A stretch of DNA of 64,000 bases from Candidatus Bathyarchaeota archaeon (lineage in GTDB: Archaea; Thermoproteota; Bathyarchaeia; TCS64): NCBI GenBank assembly GCA_030739585.1, contig JASLYX010000001.1:62001-126000 (forward strand). Reading direction: 5' to 3'. The position numbers and the translations under genes were made by a program. Position 1 is the first letter of the stretch. Each line of letters opens with the position of its first letter. Shown piece by piece: positions 26,668-36,324 of the stretch. The notes below the pieces were generated by a model. That model saw only the letters and a list, made by a program, of their open reading frames with translations. It was not told where the DNA came from and did no database searches.

Positions 26668-28056
26668 TTGAAGCCTGAGGTCAGGATGCCTAAGCAGCCT
26701 CTAGAGGAGAGGATTCGAAACTTCGAGGAGGTGGCGATTGGCTACACCGAGAAGATGGCTGTCGAGGAGGCGAAGCGGTGCCTCACCTGCCCCAATCCCC
26801 AGTGCGTTAAGGGATGTCCCGTAGGCATCGACATCGCTGGGTTCATTGCGTTCGTCAAGGAGAAAAAGTTCGATGAGGCCATTAAGAGGATCAAGGAAAG
26901 GAATGCACTCCCTGCAGTCTGTGGGCGGGTCTGCCCTCAAGAGGATCAGTGCCAGTTTAAATGTATCCTGAAATACCGTGGAGATCCTGTCTCTATTGGT
27001 CGTCTAGAGAGGTTCGTTGCCGACTGGGAGAGACAGAATGGCACGGATATACCCCCCATAGTCGAGAACTCCGGGGGGAGAGTGGCCGTTGTAGGAGGAG
27101 GCCCCGCTGGCCTTACATTAGCCGCGGAACTAGTAAAAAAAGGACATGGGGTCGAGATCTTTGAGGCTCTTCACACTGCCGGTGGTGTGCTGATGTACGG
27201 TATCCCCCAATTCAGGCTGCCCAAGGAGATTGTGCAGGCCGAAGTTGAGTACGTAAAAAAGCTCGGTGTTAAGATCCATCTTGATTCCATGATCGGAATG
27301 CTCCACACCGTCTCAGAGCTGTTTGAACTCGGCTTTGACGCGATCTTCATCGGGAGCGGCGCTGGTTTACCCCGGTTTATGCAAATCCCTGGGGAGAACT
27401 TGAACGGAATCTATTCCGCGAACGAATTCCTCATTCGGATCAACCTCATGAAGGCCTACCGTTTCCCCGAGTACGACACTCCGCTTGATATGGGGAAGGT
27501 CGTGGCGGTTATAGGAGGGGGCAACGTTGCGATGGATGCTATCCGCTCGGCTTTAAGGATGGGGACAGAGAAAGTCTACATCGTCTACCGGAGGGGTATG
27601 GAGGAGCTCCCTGCAAGGCATGAGGAAATAGAGAACGCCGAGGAGGAGGGAGTCGAGTTCAAATTACTGACCAACCCCGTTAGGTTCATCGGCGACGACA
27701 AGAACCAGGTTAAACAAATTGAGCTCATCCGGATGGAGCTTGGGGAGCCTGACGAGTCCGGCAGAAGGAGGCCGGTGCCAATAGAAGGCTCTGAGTTCCT
27801 TCTTAATGTTGACACAGTAGTCATCGCCATCGGCCAGACACCAAACCCCATCATCCAGCAGACCACGGAGGGGCTCGCGACAACCCGGCGGAACACATTG
27901 GTCGTCGATGAGGATACGATGCAGACCAATATAGAGGGCATCTACGCGGGAGGTGACGTCGTTAGCGGGGCAGCCACTGTCATCAGCGCGATGGGAGCCG
28001 GCAAAAATGCGGCGAACGCAATACACGAATATATCATGTCTAAGCGTGATGGTTGA
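26668..28056 (+). CDS. NfnB/SudA-type flavoprotein (GltD-like)
   Basis: 462 residues of the glutamate synthase small-chain family, the large subunit of Nfn/Sud. N-terminal cysteine domain CLTCPNPQCVKGCP near residue 38 and CGRVCPQEDQCQFKC near 84 bind 4Fe-4S clusters; FAD motif VVGGGPAGLTLAAEL near 140; second nucleotide motif VIGGGNVAMDAIRSALRMG near 283; GDVVSGAATVI near 430. With the preceding gene it forms a complete NfnAB/SudAB pair. No GltB large chain is present, which argues against glutamate synthase, although gdhA lies just upstream. Start is a TTG. Confidence 0.92.
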   Translation: MKPEVRMPKQPLEERIRNFEEVAIGYTEKMAVEEAKRCLTCPNPQCVKGCPVGIDIAGFIAFVKEKKFDEAIKRIKERNALPAVCGRVCPQEDQCQFKCILKYRGDPVSIGRLERFVADWERQNGTDIPPIVENSGGRVAVVGGGPAGLTLAAELVKKGHGVEIFEALHTAGGVLMYGIPQFRLPKEIVQAEVEYVKKLGVKIHLDSMIGMLHTVSELFELGFDAIFIGSGAGLPRFMQIPGENLNGIYSANEFLIRINLMKAYRFPEYDTPLDMGKVVAVIGGGNVAMDAIRSALRMGTEKVYIVYRRGMEELPARHEEIENAEEEGVEFKLLTNPVRFIGDDKNQVKQIELIRMELGEPDESGRRRPVPIEGSEFLLNVDTVVIAIGQTPNPIIQQTTEGLATTRRNTLVVDEDTMQTNIEGIYAGGDVVSGAATVISAMGAGKNAANAIHEYIMSKRDG

Positions 28057-28653
28057 CCCATCCCACGAAAAAAGACCATTGGCGGGGTTTTCAACATTTT
28101 ACTATCCTAGAAGAATAATCTTGAACATATAATTGACTAAGTGGACTGTTGAGATCGTCTTTAGCATCGCAGTGATAATAGCTGAACAGCTTATCCAGCC
28201 ATACCTACCACGATAAACGAGCTTCAGAACCCAAGTTCAAAGGTGGTCCTCAAGGAACTATTGGAGATCGAGGAGTGCCCCCAAGAGGAACTCGCCGAGG
28301 CTAGGACCAACCGGAGAAGATTGCCAGGATAGGGTCCTTGCACTACAGGGTCATTGACATGGAAACAGCGGAAACCTAAAGCGGTGCTTACCTCTCTCCT
28401 GGAGCAGACTATGAGCAGTTCCTACGCTTCAAGGCACAACTGGAGAAAGAAACCCCCAACTATTGCTTAAGGCAATTAGGAGACTTTGAGGGAAAGCTGA
28501 TAGGTGGGATGTTTGAGGCCTCCCGCCAGGAAAAAAGGAAGCATCAGTACTGGCTCGAACGGGTGTGCGACGAGTTCGACCCCTAACTTACAAACCAATC
28601 TATTCACGTTTTCAAAAAAGGAAAAGAGGCTAATCAGCCTAGACTTAATGGGG
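28057..28653. other. Spacer containing a decayed gene
   Basis: About 600 bases between convergent nfnB-like and TFB genes. It contains the broken frame described at 28225-28587; the rest shows no coding signal. Confidence 0.5.
28225..28587 (+). pseudogene. Broken gene of unknown family
   Basis: Protein-like sequence in two frames: a first part with VVLKELLEIEECPQEELAEA ends in TAG after a frame change; a second part reads IARIGSLHYRVIDMETAET, is cut by TAA at 28377-28379 and then stays open to TAA at 28585-28587 with DYEQFLRFKAQLEKETPNYC and the charged KRKHQYWLERVCDEFDP. The continuity across the stop indicates an inactivated gene for a charged, probably helical protein. No family is recognised. 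Confidence 0.5.
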
Positions 28654-29610
28654 CTACAGGTCCATCTTGATTGTGAGTTTCTGGGTGAGTTCCTTGTACC
28701 TGTTCCTGATGGTGACCTCAGTTACCTGGGCGCCCCTGGCGATCTCACCCTGAGTGCGGCGCTCATCCGTAAGGAGACTAGCGATATAGGTTGCGGCCGC
28801 TGCGATCCCAGCCGGCCCTCTGCCGCTCGTTAGTCTCATCTCCGAAGCCTGCGTCAATATTTTCATCGCGAGGTTCTCGACACTCCCAGAGAGAATAAGC
28901 TGGTTCACAAATTTGGAGACATAACTCTTTGCTTCCACTGGGGGAACTCGGGTCTCAAGCTTTCGAAGGAGAAATCTATAGTTGCGACCGCTCTCTTTCT
29001 TCGAGATGTTCGAGGCTTTTCCTACTTCCTCGAGGGTACGGATCACCTTGCATTGACGGCATGCCATGTAAATAGATGCTGCTGCCACTCCCTGGATTGA
29101 GCGTCCCCTTATGAGTCGTTTCCCTACGACTTGGCGGTAGATCACTGAAGCAGTTTCGAGGACGTTTTTAGGCAAATTAAGCTTGTACGATATCTTTGTC
29201 AACTCTGAGAGGGCATACGCGAGGTTCCTCTCGCTGGCCCCAGACACCTTGGACCGTCGGTTCCATTTCCTGAGGCGATACGCTTGTGCCCTCTGCTCAG
29301 GCCTAAGCCCTCGACCGTAAATGTCTCTCCCTGTCCAGTCTATGATGGTTGAGAGACCCTTATCGTGGATCGTCCATGTTAAGGGTGCACCCACCCTGGT
29401 CCTTTTCTCCCGTTGCTCGAGGTTGAAGGCTCTCCACTCTGGCCCGTGGTCGAATAGTTCGGATGAAACGACCATGCCACAACTTTGACAGATAAGCTCC
29501 CCCGCCTCATTGTCCTGGAACAGATTACTTTTGCCGCACTCTTGGCAACCCGTTATTTTCTCACTTTTGATCAAGTCATTACTCCCATCCTCTGCTTGCC
29601 TTAGGGTCAT
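28654..29610 (-). CDS. tfb: Transcription initiation factor B (TFB)
   Basis: 318 residues, normal for archaeal TFB. N-terminal zinc ribbon CQECGKSNLF near residue 22 and CQSCGMVVSSE near 40; B-reader/linker region with VGAPLTWTIHDKGLSTIIDW near 73-95; two cyclin repeats, with RGRSIQGVAAASIYMACRQ near 170 and SGRGPAGIAAAATYIASLL near 265. TFB recruits RNA polymerase to TBP-bound promoters. Single gene; converges with the nfn-like operon. Confidence 0.97.
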   Translation of the reverse strand: MTLRQAEDGSNDLIKSEKITGCQECGKSNLFQDNEAGELICQSCGMVVSSELFDHGPEWRAFNLEQREKRTRVGAPLTWTIHDKGLSTIIDWTGRDIYGRGLRPEQRAQAYRLRKWNRRSKVSGASERNLAYALSELTKISYKLNLPKNVLETASVIYRQVVGKRLIRGRSIQGVAAASIYMACRQCKVIRTLEEVGKASNISKKESGRNYRFLLRKLETRVPPVEAKSYVSKFVNQLILSGSVENLAMKILTQASEMRLTSGRGPAGIAAAATYIASLLTDERRTQGEIARGAQVTEVTIRNRYKELTQKLTIKMDL

Positions 29611-30286
29611 ATCTGGGAACCCTTGACTTACTATCCTAAGTATATCTCACGAAGGGGCTACGGTGATAATTTTTTCATCCAGTCCGGCAAATTTCATAGA
29701 ACCCCTTCAGAACCAATGATCTAAAACGAGGGCTTCTTTATATGTGTTTATTGTCTCTAGCTGATACACCCTTAATCTCTGGTTCTAAGTTATGGTCTTA
29801 ATTATTCTCTTTTTGACCTCCTTTTCATGTATGGTGGCATGAATAAGGGTAATTAGAGGCATTCACTTTGATAGTGATTTAACTTATCTTCACTCTTAAA
29901 CATTGATCTAAGCGAATTATTTACCTAATTGAGTCACGTTTAATTCTGCAATTTCTAGAATCCCTTGCAGATGGTTCTGGACGCGCACATCCAGCAGGTT
30001 CTCATTATGGAAATCGACCCGGAGAAGATATGAACGATAAGAGGACAAGCAGCTAGTACGATCTAAACAAGAATAGAGAAGACGTACTTAGCTACTTCAA
30101 AAAGACGGGAGCCCTTATGGAGTTAGAGGCCGCCTCAAGCTGCTCCTACTGAAATTTAAGTGGATGCCCTGTTCTTCTCTTTTGAGCCTAACACCCTTTA
30201 GATATTTACAGTCACCTGAATGGGTGTCCTGTTGAACCTTTGAAAAATATTGGAGCGAAAAAACGGCTCCTACAAAAATTTCTATA
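29611..30286. other. AT-rich spacer with a decayed frame
   Basis: About 675 bases. Near 29970-30150 (+), MVLDAHIQQVLIMEIDPEKI ends in TGA, and in another frame DKRTSS-TAG-YDLNKNREDVLSYFKK runs on for about 25 codons to TGA. This resembles a short decayed gene. The remainder is AT-rich with no feature I can name. Confidence 0.4.
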
Positions 30287-31807
30287 TCAGTAGGAGGTTC
30301 TAAGACGTCCTTGGAGCGCATCCTCGATGACATAAGGAATTTTTTCTATTAAATCTCTGGGCTCTATACGGTAACCCTTCTCTCTCACGGCAATGTCTCC
30401 TGCCACCCCATTGATGAAAGCAGCGGCAACTGCCGATTCTAGAGGCGGTATTCTCTGGGCTAAGAATGCACCCGAGATCCCAGAGAGGACATCGCCTGTT
30501 CCACCGATTGTCATTCCGGGATTCCCCGTCCTATTGAACCGCGTACATGATCCGTTGCTCACAATATCGATGTTTCCCTTGAGAAGTATCGTGGCACCTA
30601 GCCTCTCCGCCTCTTTCCTCACCATCTCTCCTCTCTCTTCAAGAGTCCCTGAGGGGGACTTTTTAGTTAGGATCCAGAACTCTTTAGAGTGTGGGGTGAA
30701 GACTGCATCCGTTTTAATCTCTCTCCTAAACGGATAACTTTTCAAAGCGTCCGCATCGATAAGAACTGGAATCTTCTCCCTCTCAAGCTCTGTAACTATC
30801 TCCATTACGGCTTCCTTGGTTTCTGTGTGGAGTCCCAGGCCAGGACCGATGATTGCTGCATTGATTTTAGTATAGAGGGCGCCTATCTTCTCAGCGTTCC
30901 TAGAGTTTAGTCTAGACCCCTTCAGCTTAACTGTGATTAAGCTTGGAGAGAAACCAGCTATGACAGACGCAACGGATTCGGGGGCTGCAATGTAGACAAT
31001 GTCTACTCCTGTCGCATACGCAGCCATCGCGGCCAGTGAAGGGGCCCCGGAATAGGTCTCACTCCCGCCGATTACGAGGAGGATGCCGTGGTCTCCCTTG
31101 TGGGAGTTTGGAGAACGTTTGTTCGTGGCAATGAATGCATCTCCTGGTCCTGCAAAGAGTTCCGCTTCAGGGGGGATCCCAATAGGCGCAGTTTCAAGTT
31201 CTCCTATATATTCTTGGGCGATCATGAGCCCCTTTTTCTTTCTGTGGAACGTGATGGTCAAGTCAGCTTTAACTGCACTACCCGTGACTTCTCCGGTGTC
31301 CGCATTGATGCCTGTGGGGATGTCCACTGCTATCGTGTATCCCTTTGATGCATTGATGGCTTCAACCATTTCCATGTAAGGCGATGCCAGTGTTCCTATC
31401 CCCCCTGTCCCGATTAGCGCATCAACAATCACGTCTCCTTTGAGATCACTAATCTCCGCTGAGTCTCTTACCTGTATTATGCTGATTGTTTCACTCATTC
31501 CTTGGAGAGCGTCCCAGTTTACCTGAGCTTCTAGGGAGCCAATATTTTTAGCTTGGCCTAGGAGGACGACCCGGGGGATATATCCTGCACCTGCAAGATG
31601 CCGTGCGGCAACGAATCCGTCGCCCCCGTTCCCCCCGAGGCCACAGATGATGTCAATGCTGGTTTCCCTCCTGTAGCGCATCATAATCGCGGAGGCAACC
31701 GCACTTCCAGCGTTTTCCATGAGTTGGAGCTTAGAGACCTGGAGGTAGTCTGAGTTCATCTCCACGGCCTTCATCTCACGGGAGGTAAACGTTCCGTTTG
31801 GGTGCAT
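30287..31807 (-). CDS. nnr: Bifunctional NAD(P)HX epimerase / ADP-dependent dehydratase
   Basis: 506 residues; the N-terminal YjeF_N epimerase domain (ICGLGGNGGDGFVAARHL near residue 55) is fused to a ribokinase-like YjeF_C dehydratase (GGTGDVLSGISGAFLAQ near 435, catalytic aspartate). Together they repair hydrated NADH and NADPH. The fusion and length are standard for archaea and bacteria. Single gene on the minus strand; cytoplasmic. Confidence 0.95.
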   Translation of the reverse strand: MHPNGTFTSREMKAVEMNSDYLQVSKLQLMENAGSAVASAIMMRYRRETSIDIICGLGGNGGDGFVAARHLAGAGYIPRVVLLGQAKNIGSLEAQVNWDALQGMSETISIIQVRDSAEISDLKGDVIVDALIGTGGIGTLASPYMEMVEAINASKGYTIAVDIPTGINADTGEVTGSAVKADLTITFHRKKKGLMIAQEYIGELETAPIGIPPEAELFAGPGDAFIATNKRSPNSHKGDHGILLVIGGSETYSGAPSLAAMAAYATGVDIVYIAAPESVASVIAGFSPSLITVKLKGSRLNSRNAEKIGALYTKINAAIIGPGLGLHTETKEAVMEIVTELEREKIPVLIDADALKSYPFRREIKTDAVFTPHSKEFWILTKKSPSGTLEERGEMVRKEAERLGATILLKGNIDIVSNGSCTRFNRTGNPGMTIGGTGDVLSGISGAFLAQRIPPLESAVAAAFINGVAGDIAVREKGYRIEPRDLIEKIPYVIEDALQGRLRTSY

Positions 31808-32014
31808 TGCCTTTCCCGTCTGTCATCAAGTCTTGCCGGTTCTTAAGATTCGCGTAAGGCTAGGCCTTTAATTTCCCCGGTTTATTCGGTATACTCCCTC
31901 TGAACAACGAACATCTGTTGTGTTTTTTCACGGAAATAAGGGAAAACTCTAGTTAACTTCGATGCTAGCAAACGTTAAGTATTCCTGTTAGATTAAAATA
32001 ATTGAGGTAAACTT

Positions 32015-32242
32015 ATGGCGACTGCTTTTGTACTAATAAACGCCGAGATCGGCTCGGAGACCGAGGTGCTAAAGGATTTAAAGGCGATCGAGGAGGTCAA
32101 AGAGGCCCACATGGTTTATGGCGTCTACGACATTATAGCCAGGATCGGGACCGAGACGATGCAAGAGCTCAAGGACACAATCAGCTGGAAGATCCGCCGT
32201 CTGGATAAGGTCCGCTCAACTCTCACGATGATCGTCGTCTAA
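32015..32242 (+). CDS. Stand-alone Lrp/AsnC ligand-binding (RAM) domain protein
   Basis: 75 residues forming one alpha/beta RAM domain: MATAFVLINAEIGSETEVLK at the N-terminus, VKEAHMVYGVYDIIARI near 28-45. It lacks the helix-turn-helix that full Lrp regulators carry, as is common in archaea, where such proteins may bind amino acids and modulate Lrp partners by co-assembly. Alone in its operon. Confidence 0.9.
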   Translation: MATAFVLINAEIGSETEVLKDLKAIEEVKEAHMVYGVYDIIARIGTETMQELKDTISWKIRRLDKVRSTLTMIVV

Positions 32243-32519
32243 TGCAAAGACCGATCAACTCACTGTTTTTAATCTGATAATCTGTGTTGACCTTTTCAGT
32301 CCTTGTGCGAGTTTGAATGTTTAAGACTGAGTTCTTACGCGTGTAAATTATATGCCATCACTCCCAGCCTTTCATTTTACTGTATTTAGTCTGCAGTGAC
32401 CCTAATGTTAGGGATTTTTATTAAAATATCTTCCAAAGTCTGATGCAAAAAACGTGCACGAATTGATATGTAATCATCAAAACCGATTATTTGAATACCT
32501 GTTGAGTTAAGCGGTCAGT

Positions 32520-33074
32520 TTATAGTGTCTTCAGGAGATCTGCCTTGGTGATTATCCCTGTGATTTTATCTCGTCGTTGGACTATGATAGCCGGGTAGTT
32601 TCTCAGGAGTTCGGCGATGATGGAAATTGGGGCGGCCTCTCCGACTTGGGGAAATGGTTCGTCCATGATTGTCGAGATGGATTGCTCCCCCATGGGGATC
32701 TCAATGCGCCCATTCCTCATGGTGTCGATGATTGTCCTCTCGGTTATGCTCCCTACAGGCCTCTCGCCGTCCATCACCGGGATCTGGGAGAAACCAGTGT
32801 CCCACATTATGTCCATTGTCTTTCGAATTAGGTCGTCCATCTGGATGTTCACGATCTCCTTGGACATGATCTCTTCCGCCTTCTTCTCATTTCCTCTCTC
32901 CAATCCATTAAGGACCTTCAGGATCGACCTTATCCTGGTGTAGGAGGGCTCGATTTTCCTGGCCTCGAGCTTGGCTATGTAGGACTGGCTTACCTCGGCC
33001 TTCTTTGCGAGTTGGGTCTGGGTGAGTCCAAGGGCCCGTCGCCTGTGAGAGATCGAGTCTATTTCTGGGAGCAT
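32520..33074 (-). CDS. HTH (XRE-type) regulator with paired CBS domains
   Basis: 184 residues: an N-terminal XRE helix-turn-helix (RRRALGLTQTQLAKKAEVSQ near 11-30) followed by two CBS motifs (EIMSKEIVNIQMDD near 67; ISTIMDEPFPQVGEAAP near 135). CBS pairs usually bind adenine nucleotides or S-adenosyl compounds, so this is probably a DNA-binding regulator sensing such a ligand. The same architecture is widespread in archaea. Target genes unknown; the neighbouring genes are not obviously linked. Confidence 0.92.
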   Translation of the reverse strand: MLPEIDSISHRRRALGLTQTQLAKKAEVSQSYIAKLEARKIEPSYTRIRSILKVLNGLERGNEKKAEEIMSKEIVNIQMDDLIRKTMDIMWDTGFSQIPVMDGERPVGSITERTIIDTMRNGRIEIPMGEQSISTIMDEPFPQVGEAAPISIIAELLRNYPAIIVQRRDKITGIITKADLLKTL

Positions 33075-33207
33075 GAGTTAAATTTCATCTCAATTACGAT
33101 ATATTCTTTTCGGAATTTTTTTTGGGAGTCGACATTCATTTTGGAATAGAATCCATAGGATCCTCTGGGAAAGTTTTGATGCTTCCAAGGTTCAGACATC
33201 CTTTTTA

Positions 33208-34569
33208 ATGGAGGTGTCTCACCAATTTGAGAGGTTTCAAGCTGTGCTCCTTCACATAGGGATCGATGATACCGACTCCCTCAGCGGAGGCTGTACAACT
33301 TACATTGCAGCCCGGCTTATTGATGTGCTCAACGGTCTCGGAGCCCGGTTCGTTGATTATCCTAACCTCCTGAGACTGAATCCTAATGTCCCTTGGAAGA
33401 CTCGGGGAAACGGGTCCATATGCCTCCGTGTGGAGATAAACCAATCCCGTGAGGAAAAATTACATAGGATGATCCTAGAGCTAGTAGAATCCTACGCGGA
33501 TTTCCATTGTGACCACACCAATCCTGGTGTTGTCTTTCTGGAAGGTACGGTTCCGGCGGATATCATCAAGTTCTCTGAAAGAGTGGTGAAAACCGTTGTA
33601 TCCCTCGATAATGCGCTAAAGTTGGTCGATGATAACGGGGCTTCAGCTATAGGCTTTAAGAACATGAGGGGGATCATCGGGGCACTGGCTGCAGTCGGAG
33701 GGCTCCAAAGAGGCGATCACACATACGAGTTCCTAGCTTACAGATTGCCCGGGAACTGGGGGATCCCTAGACAAGTTGACCGTGACTCAGTGGTACGCAT
33801 GAACAAGGCAACCGCCGGAGCCACATTTAATAACCTGGATCCGGAGACGGGCCAAGCTCTTATCGCGCCAAATGGGCCGGACCCTGTTCTATATGGGATC
33901 CGTGGTGAGGGTCCGTTAGCGGTGAGGAAGGCGGGGCTAATGGTGGATTCTGAGCCTTTGGAAAGTTGGGTGATCTTCAGGACCAATCAGGGCACAGACG
34001 CTCATTTTGATACTCGTATCCCCGTATCATCTTTAAAACCATATAGTCCTGGCGTCCTTGAGGGTCTTATTTTAGGTCTCCCAAAGACAGTTCAGGGGGG
34101 GCATGTATTTGTTGGGCTCATGGACGAGACGGGGAGTGTTGATTGTGCTGCCTATGAGCCCACAGGCGCTTTAAGGGATATCGTTCGGAAACTGATCTCC
34201 GGGGACCGAGTCCGCGTGTATGGAGGAGTTCGAGGTAGTTCTTTTGGTGATCGGGTTACATTCAATTTGGAGAAGCTCGAAATATTGGCACTTGTTAGGG
34301 ACCTTCGCAAGGTGAACCCAAGATGTCCGGAGTGTAGCGGGAGCATGGAGTCGATGGGACGGGGAAAAGGATTCCGATGCAAGAGCTGTAGTTTCAGAGG
34401 AGCCAAGCTAGAGAAGCAAACAGTGGAGGAGGCGAGGCAGATTGGAGAGGGGCTATTTATGCCTCCTCCGAGGGCTCAGAGGCATCTTTTGAAACCCAAG
34501 GTCCGATACAATAAGGAGAAGACGGGGGCTTTCCGTTTAGAGCTGGAAGCTCCGTGGCACTGGCCATAA
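33208..34569 (+). CDS. tiaS: tRNA(Ile2) 2-agmatinylcytidine synthetase
   Basis: 453 residues. TiaS attaches agmatine to C34 of tRNA-Ile(CAU) so that archaea can read AUA codons. Domains in order: N-terminal HIGIDDTDSLSGGCTTYIA (ATP/Mg site), a ferredoxin-like middle, an OB-fold, and a C-terminal zinc ribbon CPECSGSMESMGRGKGFRCKSC near 375-395. A GTG at 33244 gives MLLHIGIDDTDS, the usual family start, so the first 12 residues may be untranslated. Single gene. Confidence 0.95.
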   Translation: MEVSHQFERFQAVLLHIGIDDTDSLSGGCTTYIAARLIDVLNGLGARFVDYPNLLRLNPNVPWKTRGNGSICLRVEINQSREEKLHRMILELVESYADFHCDHTNPGVVFLEGTVPADIIKFSERVVKTVVSLDNALKLVDDNGASAIGFKNMRGIIGALAAVGGLQRGDHTYEFLAYRLPGNWGIPRQVDRDSVVRMNKATAGATFNNLDPETGQALIAPNGPDPVLYGIRGEGPLAVRKAGLMVDSEPLESWVIFRTNQGTDAHFDTRIPVSSLKPYSPGVLEGLILGLPKTVQGGHVFVGLMDETGSVDCAAYEPTGALRDIVRKLISGDRVRVYGGVRGSSFGDRVTFNLEKLEILALVRDLRKVNPRCPECSGSMESMGRGKGFRCKSCSFRGAKLEKQTVEEARQIGEGLFMPPPRAQRHLLKPKVRYNKEKTGAFRLELEAPWHWP

Positions 34570-34649
34570 AAAACTTTTCTTAAAGCATTCAGTTAAAATA
34601 ATATCATAGGATCGTGCAGGTTATTTGTGTACTTGTATAGGTGATTTGA

Positions 34650-35153
34650 ATGGAGTTTGATGATGTTATTAAAACGAGGCGGAGCATCCGCAAGTACAAG
34701 GGAACCCCCGTGCCCAGGGAATCTCTGATGACGATACTTGAGGCGGCGAGAATCGCCCCCTCCTCAGGCCACCGTCAACCTTGGCACTTTATAGTTGTGG
34801 AAGACAAGGGAGTCAGGGTGAAGCTGGCGGGTCGCCGGGCGTGGGTAGCTGATGCTCCGGTGATTATAGTGTTTCTCGCAGATCCTGTGGCTTCACCTAA
34901 CTGGCACCTGAATGACGTGGGGATTGCAGGGGAGCATATCGTCCTCGCGGCGAGGGATCTAGGTCTCGGGACCTGTTGGGTTAGTTGTACCAAGAGAGAT
35001 GCGGAGATTAAGGAGATTCTAGGGATCCCCGACGAGCTGAAAGTGATAGCTTTGACACCATTAGGAGAGCCCGATGAGGTCAAAGTTCCCAAGGAGCGTA
35101 AGAGCCTTGAAGAGATCGTAAGCTGGGGCGAGTATGCAGGCAAGCCGAGTTAA
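34650..35153 (+). CDS. Nitroreductase family flavoprotein
   Basis: 167 residues of the short FMN-dependent nitroreductase family. TRRSIRKYKGTPVP near residue 10 binds FMN phosphate, ARIAPSSGHRQPWHFIVV near 32-50 and the C-terminal GLGTCWVSC and LTPLGEPDE segments are typical. Substrate range in this family is broad, using NAD(P)H. Single gene. Confidence 0.9.
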   Translation: MEFDDVIKTRRSIRKYKGTPVPRESLMTILEAARIAPSSGHRQPWHFIVVEDKGVRVKLAGRRAWVADAPVIIVFLADPVASPNWHLNDVGIAGEHIVLAARDLGLGTCWVSCTKRDAEIKEILGIPDELKVIALTPLGEPDEVKVPKERKSLEEIVSWGEYAGKPS

Positions 35154-35409
35154 GGGGCACAATTTGACCTAGATCGAACTCAAAGGATGCGGGAGATTTC
35201 AGTTAGGGTCACCGCGTGTGAAGTATTGCTAGTGTGGAGTAATTCTACATGTAGTGCTTATCGGTTGGCTGAGATATAAAATCGCTATGTCAATTTCCAA
35301 TTTCATGAACTTTTGTGATCTACTATTTGTCATATATCCCAAGTTTATGCCGAACTCAATCAATAATTCATAAATACTTTTATTTTTAATTAGATTTTTA
35401 TAGATTAAT

Positions 35410-36224
35410 GTGCAAAGATACTTTATAATTAAGATAAAGATCTGTTTTCTTTTCTTATTATTAACCACGATATCGGGGACCTGCTCTGTATACGCTGATC
35501 ATGAAATCACAAGCATTACTGAGTCTAGTGATGTTATTGAGGTTTTAAGCCATAGTTACTATGTTTCTGTAGGTTATTCCTCTGTCGTAGGCGAAGTTCA
35601 GAATATTGGAAGTCAAAACTTGGAGTATGTTGAACTAACTGTAACCTTCTATGATGCCAGTAACAACGTAATCTCCACCTCGTTCACATTCGTTGGGGCA
35701 ACATTCGGCATCCTAAAACCAGGTGACAAAGCCCCCTTTACGCTTTCTTCATTTCCCGATGAGAACCTGGCTGTAGATCATTACAAAGTGGTTGTAGCCG
35801 ATCACATGGTTACCTCAGTGTCTCCTTATCGGGAACTTGAGGTCAAAGGAGTGACTGCAGGAACTGAGTTAGGATATTACAACATTCAGGGAGAAGTAGA
35901 AAACACTGGATCGGTTGATGCGACGTAAGTACAAGTTATTGCTACTTACTATGATTCAGATGGAACGGTTATTGGGACAAGTTTCACATTTACGAATCCG
36001 GAAGATATCAATTCGGGAAGAACCGCTCCCTTTGAGATATCTTCGTTTCCGTTGGAGATTCCCCCGACAGTTATTCCTTGATAGTTGAGCCTATGGAAAC
36101 AGTTAGTGAATCTACACCATCACCTGAAGCAACGCAGGGTATCCCCGGATTCCCGATAGCGTCCATATTCCTTGGTCTTCTAATTGCGATATTTGGACTC
36201 TTAATCAATAATCGTAATATTTGA
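35410..36224 (+). pseudogene. Broken gene for an exported FxLYD-repeat protein with a PGF-type C-terminal anchor
   Basis: A GTG-started frame has a signal peptide (IKICFLFLLLTTISGTCSVY) and one FxLYD-like beta domain (VVGEVQNIGSQNLEYVELTV). In the middle of the second domain, after TGSVDAT, a TAA occurs at 35926-35928, yet the same frame continues in register (VQVIATYYDSDGTVIGT) to TGA 36079-36081. A third frame then gives a Ser/Thr/Pro-rich stretch, IPGFPIASIFLGLLIAIFGL and a short basic tail, ending at 36224. One stop and one frameshift thus split a surface protein of about 270 residues. The area is more AT-rich than its neighbours, hinting at transfer. Confidence 0.75.
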
Positions 36225-36324
36225 TAGCCTGAATTTCATTTCAAGACATTTTTTTCCCGCAAGAGACCGGGAATCGCAATAACCTGTTATAATAGAGTAG
36301 CGGAGTTTTGACAGGTGTCAACCC

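Noticed and set aside
26668-28056. The GltD-like protein as glutamate synthase small chain.
   Set aside because: No GltB is present, and its immediate partner is the NfnA/SudB-type subunit, so the Nfn/Sud assignment is preferred.
35229-35468. A 79-codon minus-strand frame in an AT-rich spacer.
   Set aside because: Its Ile/Lys/Asn-rich content is what AT-rich noncoding DNA gives, and it overlaps the start of the FxLYD gene.
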